Below are positions 23,912 to 32,836 of a DNA stretch of 48,683 bases, piece by piece. Source of the DNA: Kordiimonadaceae bacterium (GTDB lineage Bacteria > Pseudomonadota > Alphaproteobacteria > Sphingomonadales > Emcibacteraceae). Location: the NCBI GenBank assembly GCA_024236295.1, contig JACKKT010000015.1:1-48683 (forward strand), given 5' to 3'. Position 1 is the stretch's first letter, and every line of letters begins with the position of its first letter. The position numbers were made by a program, and so were the translations under genes. The notes beneath the pieces were generated by a model. It made no database searches. It had not been told where the DNA came from and saw nothing but the letters and a program-made list of their open reading frames with translations.

Positions 23912-26635
23912 ATGAAGTCAAAAATTACATCACTCGTCATATTTTGGGTGTTTCTGGTTTCATCTGCTATAGCCGATGATACGCCTACAATTAATTTTGA
24001 GCAATATACACTAAGTAACGGTTTAAGAGTTGTCGTCCATACTGACAGGAAAGCACCAATAGTTTCTGTAAATGTCTGGTACCATGTAGGATCAAAAGAC
24101 GAACCCGCCGGAAAAACAGGATTTGCGCACCTGTTTGAACATCTAATGTTTAACGGCAGTGAGAATTATAATGATGATTACTTTAAACCACTTCAGGAAA
24201 TTGGCGCGACCGGCATAAATGGAACTACGGCACAGGATCGAACGAATTATTATCAAACAGTGCCCTTGGGTGGGTTGGACCGAATTCTTTGGATGGAATC
24301 TGACCGCATGGGACATCTAGTCGGTGCCATTGCGCAGGAAAAACTTGATGAACAACGTGACGTTGTAAAGAATGAGAAACGACAAGGAGAAAACCGCCCT
24401 GGAGGCAAACTCTATTATCATATTTATGAAGGTGTTTATCCAGAAAACCACCCCTATCATCACTCGGTGATCGGCTCAATGGTAGATTTGGATAATGCTT
24501 CACTCGAGGATGTTAAAAGCTGGTTTCAGGAATATTACGGCCCTAATAATGCCGTCGTTGTACTTAGCGGTGATATTGATGCCGAAACCTCAAAACCACT
24601 CATGGAAAAATATTTTGGCGATATTCCGGCGAGCCAACCACTTGACCGTAAAACATCCTGGGTTCCTATTCATGAAGCCAATCGCTATGAAGTGATGGAA
24701 GATAATGTTCCTCATACTTACTTAACATGGTCTTGGGCTGTTCCGGGGCGTATAACCAAAGAATATGCAGAACTTGAGGTCGCTGCCGAAATATTTGGCG
24801 GCGGGAGAAATTCCCGGCTTTATAAAGATCTGGTCCATGAGCAGCAGTTGGTAAATAGTGCATCCGCATCACTCGTTCCAGGTGAATTATCCGGAATATT
24901 CATGATCACTGCAGAATTAAAATATGGAAGTGATTCAGAAGAAATAAGTAAAGTGATTGAGCAAATGCTTACAGACTTTCTTAAAAAAGGGCCAACAGCA
25001 AAAGAATTAACCAGAGTAAAAACAACAATTGAAAATGGGATGATCCGTGCAATGGAAAGTATCTCCAGTGTTGGGACTGCGCTGGCTAGCGGGGCCGTAT
25101 ATGCCAACGATCCCGGTTTTATTCATAAAAAACAAAGCTGGCAGAATGCAACAACAAAAAAGGATCTTCAGACAGTCATCAATAAATGGCTTACCAAAGG
25201 ATATTACAAGATCGACCTTGTTCCATTTGGTCACTACAAGGTAGAAAATAGTGACGTAGACAGAAGTAAAATGCCTGATTTTACTGCTGAGGCGAATATT
25301 AATTTGCCCCCATTGAAGCATGCCACACTTAAGAACGGTATTAAAGTAACCCTTGCAGAGCGCCATAGTGTACCTACAGTTAATCTGGCTATGGAATTTG
25401 ATGCAGGTCGAGTGACCGATCATGCTGTTAAGTTCGGCACAGCATCTTTTACTTTTGGCAATATGAATGAAGGCACAAAATCACTCCCGTCTCTGGAATT
25501 TGATGACCGCAAAACCATGCTAGGTGCAAGGATTGGTTTTTCAAACGGACTAGACAGCTCTAATATCAGTCTTTCGGCACTAAAGAAAAATTTATCAGAT
25601 TCTATAGATCTTTGGGCTGATGTGATCAGAAACCCTGCTTTTCGGCCTGTCGATATTGAACGGGACCGTACTTTAACACTAGCCCAGCTCGAAGAGGCCA
25701 AAATGGATCCGGACAGTATTGCCGGTAGCCTATTGACAAAAGTTCTATATGGTCCGGATCATGTTTATAGCGGTCGGACCTTTGCCGAACGCGAAGAAAT
25801 GGTTAAAAGCATCAATCGTCAGGATTTATTAGATTTTCATGAAATGTGGATAAGGCCGGATAATTCAAAAATATATGTTGTTGGTGATACAACCATTGAT
25901 GAAATTACGGCACTTTTAAACGCGGCATTTGGCGACTGGAAAAATCCTGACCGGCCTAAGGGTGAGAAAAATATCACGGATGCGGAATATGCAAAAAAAT
26001 CACGCATCATTCTGGTTGATCAGCCAGGAGCTAGCCAGTCAAGAATTCTTGCGGCCCATCTTGTGTCATCTTCAAAAGATGAAAACGCCTTTAATGTCAA
26101 TGCAATGAATGATATTTTGGGTGGCGAGTTCACATCTCGTATAAATATGAACCTTCGTGAAGACAAAGGATGGTCATATGGTGCCGGAAGCTCAATTGGC
26201 CAGGCCATCCGTCAAAGATCCTTCAGGGTCAGCACATCCGTTCAGACTGACAAAACGGCTGCATCCATGAAAGAAATAATAAAAGATATAAAAGACTATC
26301 AGACAACTAAACCTCCTACTGAAGAAGAGCTTAATCTTATGGTAAAAGGTAACACACTTCCTTTGCCTGGCCAGTTTGCAACAAATCGAAGTCTTATCAG
26401 CTATATTATAAGAAATGAACTTTATGATCGTCCATATAATTATGCTGAAACTTTATATGACAAATATAAAGCCCTTACGCCGGAATTTTTACAAAGAATT
26501 GCCAAAGACTATTTAAGGCCTGATGCCATGACATGGGTTGTGGTCGGTGATCTTTCAAAAATTGAACAAAATATTCGTGAGCTAAATATAGGCGATGTAG
26601 AAGTTTGGGACGCCAATGGCAAAAAAATCCGATAA
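23912..26635 (+). CDS. Secreted M16-family zinc metalloprotease, two-domain
   Basis: A 907-residue pitrilysin-family protease with a signal peptide (cleavage after about residue 21, SAIA). The first M16 domain holds the inverted zinc motif HLFEH at 73-77 and the third ligand region in KNEKRQGENRPGG. The second half (about 460-880) repeats the fold (LKNGIKVTLAERHSVPTVNLAMEFDAG) without HxxEH, as usual for the partner half of the clamshell. The C-terminal half includes GGEFTSRINMNLREDKGWSYG, the substrate-binding R/Y region. It probably degrades peptides in the periplasm. The next gene starts 13 bases later. Confidence 0.92.
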   Translation: MKSKITSLVIFWVFLVSSAIADDTPTINFEQYTLSNGLRVVVHTDRKAPIVSVNVWYHVGSKDEPAGKTGFAHLFEHLMFNGSENYNDDYFKPLQEIGATGINGTTAQDRTNYYQTVPLGGLDRILWMESDRMGHLVGAIAQEKLDEQRDVVKNEKRQGENRPGGKLYYHIYEGVYPENHPYHHSVIGSMVDLDNASLEDVKSWFQEYYGPNNAVVVLSGDIDAETSKPLMEKYFGDIPASQPLDRKTSWVPIHEANRYEVMEDNVPHTYLTWSWAVPGRITKEYAELEVAAEIFGGGRNSRLYKDLVHEQQLVNSASASLVPGELSGIFMITAELKYGSDSEEISKVIEQMLTDFLKKGPTAKELTRVKTTIENGMIRAMESISSVGTALASGAVYANDPGFIHKKQSWQNATTKKDLQTVINKWLTKGYYKIDLVPFGHYKVENSDVDRSKMPDFTAEANINLPPLKHATLKNGIKVTLAERHSVPTVNLAMEFDAGRVTDHAVKFGTASFTFGNMNEGTKSLPSLEFDDRKTMLGARIGFSNGLDSSNISLSALKKNLSDSIDLWADVIRNPAFRPVDIERDRTLTLAQLEEAKMDPDSIAGSLLTKVLYGPDHVYSGRTFAEREEMVKSINRQDLLDFHEMWIRPDNSKIYVVGDTTIDEITALLNAAFGDWKNPDRPKGEKNITDAEYAKKSRIILVDQPGASQSRILAAHLVSSSKDENAFNVNAMNDILGGEFTSRINMNLREDKGWSYGAGSSIGQAIRQRSFRVSTSVQTDKTAASMKEIIKDIKDYQTTKPPTEEELNLMVKGNTLPLPGQFATNRSLISYIIRNELYDRPYNYAETLYDKYKALTPEFLQRIAKDYLRPDAMTWVVVGDLSKIEQNIRELNIGDVEVWDANGKKIR

Positions 26636-26648
26636 TTAGGAATTAAAA

Positions 26649-27797
26649 ATGGTCAGATCAGTTACCCGCTATTTTATTTTCTGCATTATTTTTTCTCTGA
26701 ATGCGGTTTGGGCTCAGGAACATCCGGAAATTGACCGAGAGATGAATGATGCATTAAGTAATATTATTGCCCGTTCAGTTCCTGGAATTTCTGTTGCAGT
26801 CGCCAATAAAGATGGGGTTATCTGGTCGGGTGCTGCTGGATTTTCCAATATCGATGATGGTGTAACGCTCTCCCAATCACATTTATTGGGGATAGGTGAT
26901 ATCAGCAATCAGTATATTGGAACTGTTCTATTACAAATGGCACAAGAAGGCGTTATTAACCTGAACGCCACACCAAAATCTATATTAGGGGATTTGGTAT
27001 CCAACATCGAGAACGCCGATACAGCAAGCCTTTATCAACTCATGAATAATACAAGTGGAATTTATTCATGGTCTGACGATGAAGACTGGGCCAGAAGGGG
27101 CCGAGGTATTCAGCTTAACCCCCATTATCAGTGGCGTCGGGACGAAGTATTGCAATATATATCAAAGAACATGCATCCGGCGGTCAGCAAGCCGGGTGAA
27201 ATACACCAATATTCTAAAAGCAATTATACAATTCTTGGGTTAATTATAGAGAAAATTACAGGCGGCCCAATTGAACAGGAAGTCAGAAATAGAATTCTAA
27301 CTCCCTTAAAACTTACACACACATATTATGATACATATGAAATTTTACCTAATGGCGGACTTGCAGGAAGCTATCATCTCGGTACCAATCAGTTTATTTC
27401 TAAAGTAGGGATTAATGCGAATTTTGAAACTGAATCCAACCTTTTTATAAATACTTCGGGAACAAGCTTATCATCAGAAGGACTAGCAGGAGGCATCGTA
27501 ACCACACCCAGGGAACTGGCTATCTTTGCTTCTGCCCTTTGGAACGGAAAAATCATCAATGAAAAAGATCTGAAAAATATTCTGCCTGAAAAAATAAATG
27601 GTCACACAGGTATTCATAGTGAAATTCTAGGCTTCACTGCCGATATCCGAAAAATAGAGAATAGCGATATTATCGTAGTCTCCATGATTAATCTGGGAGC
27701 TGTTAATTCAGGATTAAGCCCGATGAAAGACTATCTGGACAGCTATATGGATAAAATTCTGGTTCCCATTGCTAAAAAATATGCGTCAGCAAAATAA
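26649..27797 (+). CDS. Exported S12/beta-lactamase-fold protein lacking catalytic residues
   Basis: A 382-residue protein with a signal peptide (MVRSVTRYFIFCIIFSLNAVWA) and the overall layout of class C beta-lactamase-like serine hydrolases: GISVAVANKDGVIWSGAAGFSN, then LLQMAQEGVINLN, YSKSNYTILGLIIEKITGGPIEQEV, and GLAGGIVTTPRELAIFASALW. Where the nucleophile motif SxxK should stand, the sequence is Asp84-Ile-Ser-Asn87 (GIGDISNQYIG), so both Ser and Lys are lost. The second motif YxN is YSK. It is therefore probably a pseudo-enzyme, binding rather than cutting. It is co-transcribed with the M16 protease upstream (13-base gap, AGGA box). Confidence 0.85.
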   Translation: MVRSVTRYFIFCIIFSLNAVWAQEHPEIDREMNDALSNIIARSVPGISVAVANKDGVIWSGAAGFSNIDDGVTLSQSHLLGIGDISNQYIGTVLLQMAQEGVINLNATPKSILGDLVSNIENADTASLYQLMNNTSGIYSWSDDEDWARRGRGIQLNPHYQWRRDEVLQYISKNMHPAVSKPGEIHQYSKSNYTILGLIIEKITGGPIEQEVRNRILTPLKLTHTYYDTYEILPNGGLAGSYHLGTNQFISKVGINANFETESNLFINTSGTSLSSEGLAGGIVTTPRELAIFASALWNGKIINEKDLKNILPEKINGHTGIHSEILGFTADIRKIENSDIIVVSMINLGAVNSGLSPMKDYLDSYMDKILVPIAKKYASAK

Positions 27798-27842
27798 ATA
27801 TGCTAAACAGGCGCGAAATTTAAATCAGTCAGGACCAGAAGA

Positions 27843-28889
27843 ATGACAGCAAGCAAAAAAATCACCCTTACCAGACCGGATGACTGGCACTTACATGTAC
27901 GTGACGGCGAAATTCTAGGCTCAGTTCTGGGAGACACAGCAAAAAGATTTTCGCGGGCCATTATAATGCCAAACCTTGCTGATCCGGTGACAAATACTGA
28001 GAAAGCAGAACAATACCGCGAGCGGATAATAAACGCACTTCCCAATGAATATAAGCTTTCATTTGAACCATTAATGACCCTTTATCTGACAAACAGGACA
28101 TCTACTTCAGAAATAAGAAAAGCATGGGACAGCGGTTTTATACATGCCGTCAAATGGTATCCTGCCGGAGCGACGACAAATTCTGATAAAGGTGTAAGCG
28201 ACATTGTTGCCTGCTATGATGTGCTTGAGGTAATGGCTGAAATCGGCATGCCCCTTCTTGTACATGGTGAAGTAACAGACCCGACAGTGGATGTATTTGA
28301 CCGAGAAAAAACCTTCATTGATCAATTTCTTAGTGGAATAGTTAAAAATTTTCCTGCACTTAAAGTTGTTTTTGAGCATATAACAACCGCTAATGCTGTT
28401 GAGTTTGTTAAAAACGCCCCTGCAAATGTAGGAGCCACTATTACAGCACATCATATGCTTCTGAACAGAAATGCGCTTTTTACTGGCGGAATAAGGCCAC
28501 ATCATTATTGTCTCCCGGTATTAAAAAGAGAAAATCACAGAAAAGCCCTGATTGAAGCAGCAACCAGTGGCAACAAAAAATTCTTCCTAGGCACGGACAG
28601 TGCACCACATAGCCGTAAAGCCAAGGAAAATGCCTGTGGTTGTGCTGGTATTTATTCTTCTCACGGAGGCATAGAATTTTATGCTGAAATCTTTGATAAG
28701 GCGGGCGCTCTTGATAAGCTGGAAGCCTTTGCCAGCTTTCACGGACCAGATTTTTATGGTCTGCCAAGAAACCGTGATAAAATTACCCTTTCACGGAAAC
28801 AGTCTCCTATTCCGGAGACTGTTCCATTTGGAAGTGAAAGCTGTGTACCCTTACGCGCCGGTGGTACGCTAGAATGGGTAATTGACTAG
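27843..28889 (+). CDS. pyrC: Dihydroorotase (class II, PyrC type)
   Basis: A 348-residue zinc amidohydrolase that closes carbamoyl-aspartate to dihydroorotate in pyrimidine synthesis. It has His16-x-His18 (RPDDWHLHVRDG), the carboxylated Lys104 (HAVKWYPAGATTNSDKGV), metal histidines in LVHGEV and FEHITT, and the catalytic Asp near 251 (FLGTDSAPH). Length and motifs match the E. coli-type enzyme rather than the longer class I form. It lies 45 bases after the pseudo-hydrolase and may be on its transcript. It overlaps the convergent serine hydrolase by four bases. Confidence 0.96.
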   Translation: MTASKKITLTRPDDWHLHVRDGEILGSVLGDTAKRFSRAIIMPNLADPVTNTEKAEQYRERIINALPNEYKLSFEPLMTLYLTNRTSTSEIRKAWDSGFIHAVKWYPAGATTNSDKGVSDIVACYDVLEVMAEIGMPLLVHGEVTDPTVDVFDREKTFIDQFLSGIVKNFPALKVVFEHITTANAVEFVKNAPANVGATITAHHMLLNRNALFTGGIRPHHYCLPVLKRENHRKALIEAATSGNKKFFLGTDSAPHSRKAKENACGCAGIYSSHGGIEFYAEIFDKAGALDKLEAFASFHGPDFYGLPRNRDKITLSRKQSPIPETVPFGSESCVPLRAGGTLEWVID

Positions 28890-29980
28890 AAGAATAAATC
28901 AACGATCCCATGCGCATAGGCCATGCTGCTGAATTCATCACCATCATCACGGTTTCTGAAAACTACCAATGAAAAATTCTTTGAAGGAATGCGGTAAAAG
29001 ATATTTCTAAAACCGATTGAGCTGCCGGTATGATAAATAATGTCCATGCCTTTATAGGTTTCCAGACGCCAGCCAAATCCGTAATTCATAAATTTACCAT
29101 CGTTGGTTTTATAATTTGTAAATGCCATATCAAGATATTTCTGACCAAGCAGCTGATTTGTATAAAGTGACTGGTCCCATTTATACATATCTTCAAGATT
29201 AGTATAAATTCCCCCGTCCCCAAGTACAGCGCTGGTGGGGCTTTGGTCTGTTCTGATGATATTTCCGTCTGCTTCAATGGTATAACCATACGCACGATTG
29301 GGAACCTCATTTATGCCATTCTCATAGGCTAGCGAGCTATCCATATGCAGCGGGTCGAAAATATTTTTCTTAAGATAGTCACGAAATGGCTCACCAGTTA
29401 TTTTCTCAAGAATTTGGGTCAAAATAGCATATCCGGTATTACTATACTGGTGCTTCTCACCAACAGCAAAATAGGCACTGTCTACACCTTCCATAATATC
29501 AAGGACGTCTTTATCCTTTAACTGACGGGTCATTCCTTCAGGTATGAGTTCCTCGTAATCCTGAAGGCCGGATGTATGATTAAGAAGGTTTTTCACCGTT
29601 ATGGTTTTACCATAATCAGGAAACTCGGGGAAAATATCTGTCAGAGTCGTCTCAAGAGTAAGCTGACCTCTTTCAATTAGCTGCAAAATACTCATGGACG
29701 TAAATTCCTTGGTCACGGAAGCCAGTCGGAAATCAGATTTCGGCGTTACCGGAATATTTTCTTCGAGATTGGCCATGCCATACCCTTTCTGAAAAATCAC
29801 TTTGCCGTCCTGAATAATCATTACAGCCGCGCCCGGTTTATCAGAACCTTCATAATCTGCGAAAATTTTGTCAACTCCCATGAATTTCTGGTCCAAAGAA
29901 TTTTCTGAACCTTCCATCGAATTGTCAGAGCCACATGACATAAGCAATCCCATCACCGCTAATACTATCATTTTTTTCAT
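28886..29980 (-). CDS. Serine hydrolase (S12/beta-lactamase family), predicted lipoprotein
   Basis: A 364-residue protein with a lipobox LMSC (lipidated Cys16) after a short signal, so it sits on a membrane. All class C-like motifs are intact: Ser88-x-x-Lys91 (LASVTKEFTS), YSN in HQYSNTGYAIL, and HTG in IIYHTGSSIGF. Family members include D-Ala-D-Ala peptidases, esterases and beta-lactamases; the substrate cannot be read. It is last in the minus-strand run from the LysE-like gene through dapF (13 bases after dapF), which makes a peptidoglycan-related role plausible. Confidence 0.88.
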   Translation of the reverse strand: MKKMIVLAVMGLLMSCGSDNSMEGSENSLDQKFMGVDKIFADYEGSDKPGAAVMIIQDGKVIFQKGYGMANLEENIPVTPKSDFRLASVTKEFTSMSILQLIERGQLTLETTLTDIFPEFPDYGKTITVKNLLNHTSGLQDYEELIPEGMTRQLKDKDVLDIMEGVDSAYFAVGEKHQYSNTGYAILTQILEKITGEPFRDYLKKNIFDPLHMDSSLAYENGINEVPNRAYGYTIEADGNIIRTDQSPTSAVLGDGGIYTNLEDMYKWDQSLYTNQLLGQKYLDMAFTNYKTNDGKFMNYGFGWRLETYKGMDIIYHTGSSIGFRNIFYRIPSKNFSLVVFRNRDDGDEFSSMAYAHGIVDLFF

Positions 29981-29993
29981 AATCTATTCCCCT

Positions 29994-30845
29994 CTATCCC
30001 GGTAAATAACCACTGTAACAAAATTCTGCCGGTCCCGACATGATTGGCGAAACCTCATCCTTATAGGTAATTTTAAGTGTCCCGCCTGGCATATTGACAT
30101 ATGCATAATCGGAACGAATTAAACCCCTGGCACGAGCTGCTGCCACAACTGCACAAGAGCCACTACCACAAGCCCTCGTCAACATTCCAGGTCTTTCCCA
30201 GACCTGGAACTTAATATGTGTATCATCAATTATTTCTGCGACACCAATATTTGCAGACTCTGACAGCAATGAACTGGCAGCGATTTCCGCCCCTGCCTTA
30301 GGAATATTGATGGCGTCAAAATCTTCCACAAAAAATACCAGATGCGGGTTGGCTACATTAACGGCTACCCCATCCTGAAGTCCACCACTTTTTAAATCTA
30401 TATGTAAAGTATCAGATGGTTTTGATAATGGTATTTTATCCCAGTCAAAGGAAATTTTTCCCATTTCAACACTTATATTTTCACCGTCCCGTTTGCAGTT
30501 AAGTATCTCAAAGTTTACCTCAAGTCCAAATTCATCAAGGCCTGATTCTTCAAATAACAGGAGCGCAACACAGCGCGTAGCATTGCCACATGCCTCGGCC
30601 TCCGTACCATCCGGATTATAAATACGCGCTCTGGCATAGGCTCCTTTCCCGTGCTCTGTCACTGGCTCAATCACCATGAGCTGCTCTGCGCCAACGCCCG
30701 TTCCAATATCGCAGATATGCCTGATTTCTGCCTTTGTCGGCGTAAACGGCACCTTTCGCCCATCTACAATCACAAAATGGTTCTGTAAGCCCTGCATTTT
30801 TACAAATGGACGGCCTTGTGGCGCTATATTAAACCAGTCTTTCAT
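29994..30845 (-). CDS. dapF: Diaminopimelate epimerase
   Basis: A 283-residue PLP-independent epimerase converting LL- to meso-diaminopimelate for lysine and peptidoglycan. The two catalytic cysteines are Cys86 (EACGNATRCVA) and Cys226 (RACGSGSCAVVAA). NPHLVFFV and the N-terminal KMQGLQNHFVIVDGR match the family. The length is normal. It lies 14 bases after the aminotransferase gene and upstream of the lipoprotein hydrolase. The ribosome-binding site is weak. Confidence 0.95.
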   Translation of the reverse strand: MKDWFNIAPQGRPFVKMQGLQNHFVIVDGRKVPFTPTKAEIRHICDIGTGVGAEQLMVIEPVTEHGKGAYARARIYNPDGTEAEACGNATRCVALLLFEESGLDEFGLEVNFEILNCKRDGENISVEMGKISFDWDKIPLSKPSDTLHIDLKSGGLQDGVAVNVANPHLVFFVEDFDAINIPKAGAEIAASSLLSESANIGVAEIIDDTHIKFQVWERPGMLTRACGSGSCAVVAAARARGLIRSDYAYVNMPGGTLKITYKDEVSPIMSGPAEFCYSGYLPG

Positions 30846-30859
30846 CTTTTTATTTTCTT

Positions 30860-32059
30860 TTACGTATTAAATAGCGATGCTACAGCATCTGTTACATAAT
30901 CAATATTATCTTCCGTCAGGCCAGCCATATTCACCCGTCCACTCGCCATCATAAAAATACTATGGTCCTTTATCAGCGATTGAATTTGCTCCGGCGTTAA
31001 TGTCAGGAAGGAAAACATCCCATTCTGTTCGGCAATATAGTCAAAACCACTATTGGGGGCTTTCGCAGCCATTTTTTCGGCGAATAATCTTCTCATTTTT
31101 TTAACACGACTGCGCATTTCGTCAACTTCCTTACGCCATTCTGCTTGAAGTGCCGCATCCCCGAGAATATGAGCAACCACCGCTGCACCATGATCTGGTG
31201 GCATCGAATATATACTTCTGACAGTCATTAACATGTGTGACGCATTAATTTTATTCAGCTCAGCCGAAGCCGAAACCAGCGTAATGGCACCGGCACGGTC
31301 CCTGTACATCGCAAAATTTTTCGAAAATGAACTGGCAATAAGAACTTCCGGTAATTTTTCGCTCATCATCCGAACGGCATAGGCATCTTCATCAATCCCG
31401 TCTGCAAACCCCTGATAGGCTATATCAATAAACGGTACCAGTTCCCGTTCTTTCATAAAAACGGCAAGCGCGTCCCATTGCTCTTTAGTCAGGTCAGCCC
31501 CTGACGCATTATGACAGCATCCATGAAGGATAATAACATCACCGGCAACTGCCCGTTCTAAATCCTCCATCATTTCGTCATAAAGGAACTCGCCTTTCTT
31601 TGTATCATAATAACGATATGACTTTGCAGTAAGACCTACGCTACGCGCGATACTATGATGATTTGGCCAGGTGGGATCAGAAATCCACAATGTTGCATCC
31701 GGTTTGCAGATTTTAATAAAATCGGCCCCAATACGGATCCCGCCTGTTCCGCCAGGCGCCTGGATTGTCGTTACACGCCCCTCTTTAATCGCCGGATGAT
31801 TTTCGCCAAGCAGCAGCTTCTGTACTTCCCTGTTATAGTCAGGATTACCGGCAGGCGAGAGATACTCTTTTGTTTTTTGGTTTGTTACCAGATATTGTTC
31901 CGCTTTTTTAACGGTTTTAAGAATTGCCGTTTCTCCGCCAGCATTTTTATAAACACCAACACCCAAATCAACTTTATTCGGGTTTGTACACGCACGGTAC
32001 ATTGTGGAAACGAGCAGGATCGGATCATCGCCTACTTCTGATAAACCACTGAAAATCAT
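30860..32059 (-). CDS. Aspartate/aromatic amino-acid aminotransferase (class I)
   Basis: A 399-residue PLP aminotransferase of the AspC/TyrB group. The Schiff-base lysine is Lys247 (SSFSKNFAMYRDRAGA). LHGCCHNASGADLTKEQW and FIDIAYQGFADGIDEDA carry the PLP-binding Asn and Asp-Tyr. The C-terminal Arg of MMASGRVNMAGL binds the substrate carboxylate. It exchanges amino groups between aspartate or aromatic amino acids and 2-oxoglutarate; tyrB or aspC cannot be told apart by eye. Its product aspartate feeds the diaminopimelate path completed by DapF next door. Confidence 0.9.
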   Translation of the reverse strand: MIFSGLSEVGDDPILLVSTMYRACTNPNKVDLGVGVYKNAGGETAILKTVKKAEQYLVTNQKTKEYLSPAGNPDYNREVQKLLLGENHPAIKEGRVTTIQAPGGTGGIRIGADFIKICKPDATLWISDPTWPNHHSIARSVGLTAKSYRYYDTKKGEFLYDEMMEDLERAVAGDVIILHGCCHNASGADLTKEQWDALAVFMKERELVPFIDIAYQGFADGIDEDAYAVRMMSEKLPEVLIASSFSKNFAMYRDRAGAITLVSASAELNKINASHMLMTVRSIYSMPPDHGAAVVAHILGDAALQAEWRKEVDEMRSRVKKMRRLFAEKMAAKAPNSGFDYIAEQNGMFSFLTLTPEQIQSLIKDHSIFMMASGRVNMAGLTEDNIDYVTDAVASLFNT

Positions 32060-32087
32060 TATTTATATTCCTTGTTTTTTTGTTCTG

Positions 32088-32717
32088 TTATTTTTCTGAA
32101 ATAGCGAGATTAAACCCAAGCCCCATTAGAGTCGAACCCGACACCCATCTCATCACTTTTTGGGTTTTTTGCGATTTTTTAAGCCCGCTAATTACCTTTG
32201 CGGTCAGAAAGATCACTGCAACATCGACAAGTGAAAAGAGAATATTATCTATTGTCCCCAGAATGATAAACTGAAGCCATAGCGGATATTCTGCCGCAGG
32301 ATCAACAAATTGCGGTAAAAATGCTATATAAAAAATAATTACCTTTGGGTTTAATATTTCGACCATCATGCTGTCGAAAAAGACTTTCTTGCTCATGCTG
32401 CTTTTAACATGAGGAAGTTCGCCCACATCCAGTTTTCCGCGAATGATCCCTATTCCCAGCCAGACAAGATAAAGTGCCCCGCAGATTTTTAATGCCATAT
32501 AGGCAAGAGGCGCATGAATAAATATCGCCGATAACCCTGCTGCTGCTGCAATAATATGCACAAGTCCGCCAATATGTATGCCTAAGGCTGCAAATGCACC
32601 GCCGCGCTTGCCTTTACTCATGGTCTGAGCGGCCGTATAGAGAATTGCCGGGCCGGGAATAAAAGCAAAAATGATCGCGGCGATGAAAAATGGAATAAGT
32701 TGTTCAATTGATGGCAT
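32088..32717 (-). CDS. LysE-family amino-acid exporter
   Basis: The ATG at 32717 is preferred over the upstream GTG at 32732 because a GGAG box lies at 32727-32730. This gives a 209-residue protein with about six membrane segments and the N-terminal family signature IPGPAILYTAAQTMSKGKRGG. A second typical stretch is NPKVIIFYIAFLPQFVDP. LysE/RhtB carriers export amino acids such as lysine, threonine or homoserine. It is first of the run with aminotransferase, dapF and lipoprotein hydrolase (28 bases before the aminotransferase). Confidence 0.88.
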   Translation of the reverse strand: MPSIEQLIPFFIAAIIFAFIPGPAILYTAAQTMSKGKRGGAFAALGIHIGGLVHIIAAAAGLSAIFIHAPLAYMALKICGALYLVWLGIGIIRGKLDVGELPHVKSSMSKKVFFDSMMVEILNPKVIIFYIAFLPQFVDPAAEYPLWLQFIILGTIDNILFSLVDVAVIFLTAKVISGLKKSQKTQKVMRWVSGSTLMGLGFNLAISEK

Positions 32718-32775
32718 TTTGCGACACTCCACTCGAAATTAAAGTTCAGTTAAACCATATTTGAACGAACATGCC

Positions 32776-32817
32776 TATAAAAAAATGCGACCTGATTAAA
32801 ATGATCAGGCCGCATTT
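32776..32817 (-). terminator. Intrinsic terminator after the TcyP-like gene
   Basis: On the minus strand AAATGCG and CCTGATC-like arms (32817-32801) pair with 32796-32783, with one mismatch and a small loop, and then a run of seven T follows. It begins 19 bases past the symporter stop and separates that gene from the LysE-like gene. Confidence 0.75.
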
Positions 32818-32836
32818 ATTGCTTTTATAATTTTAT

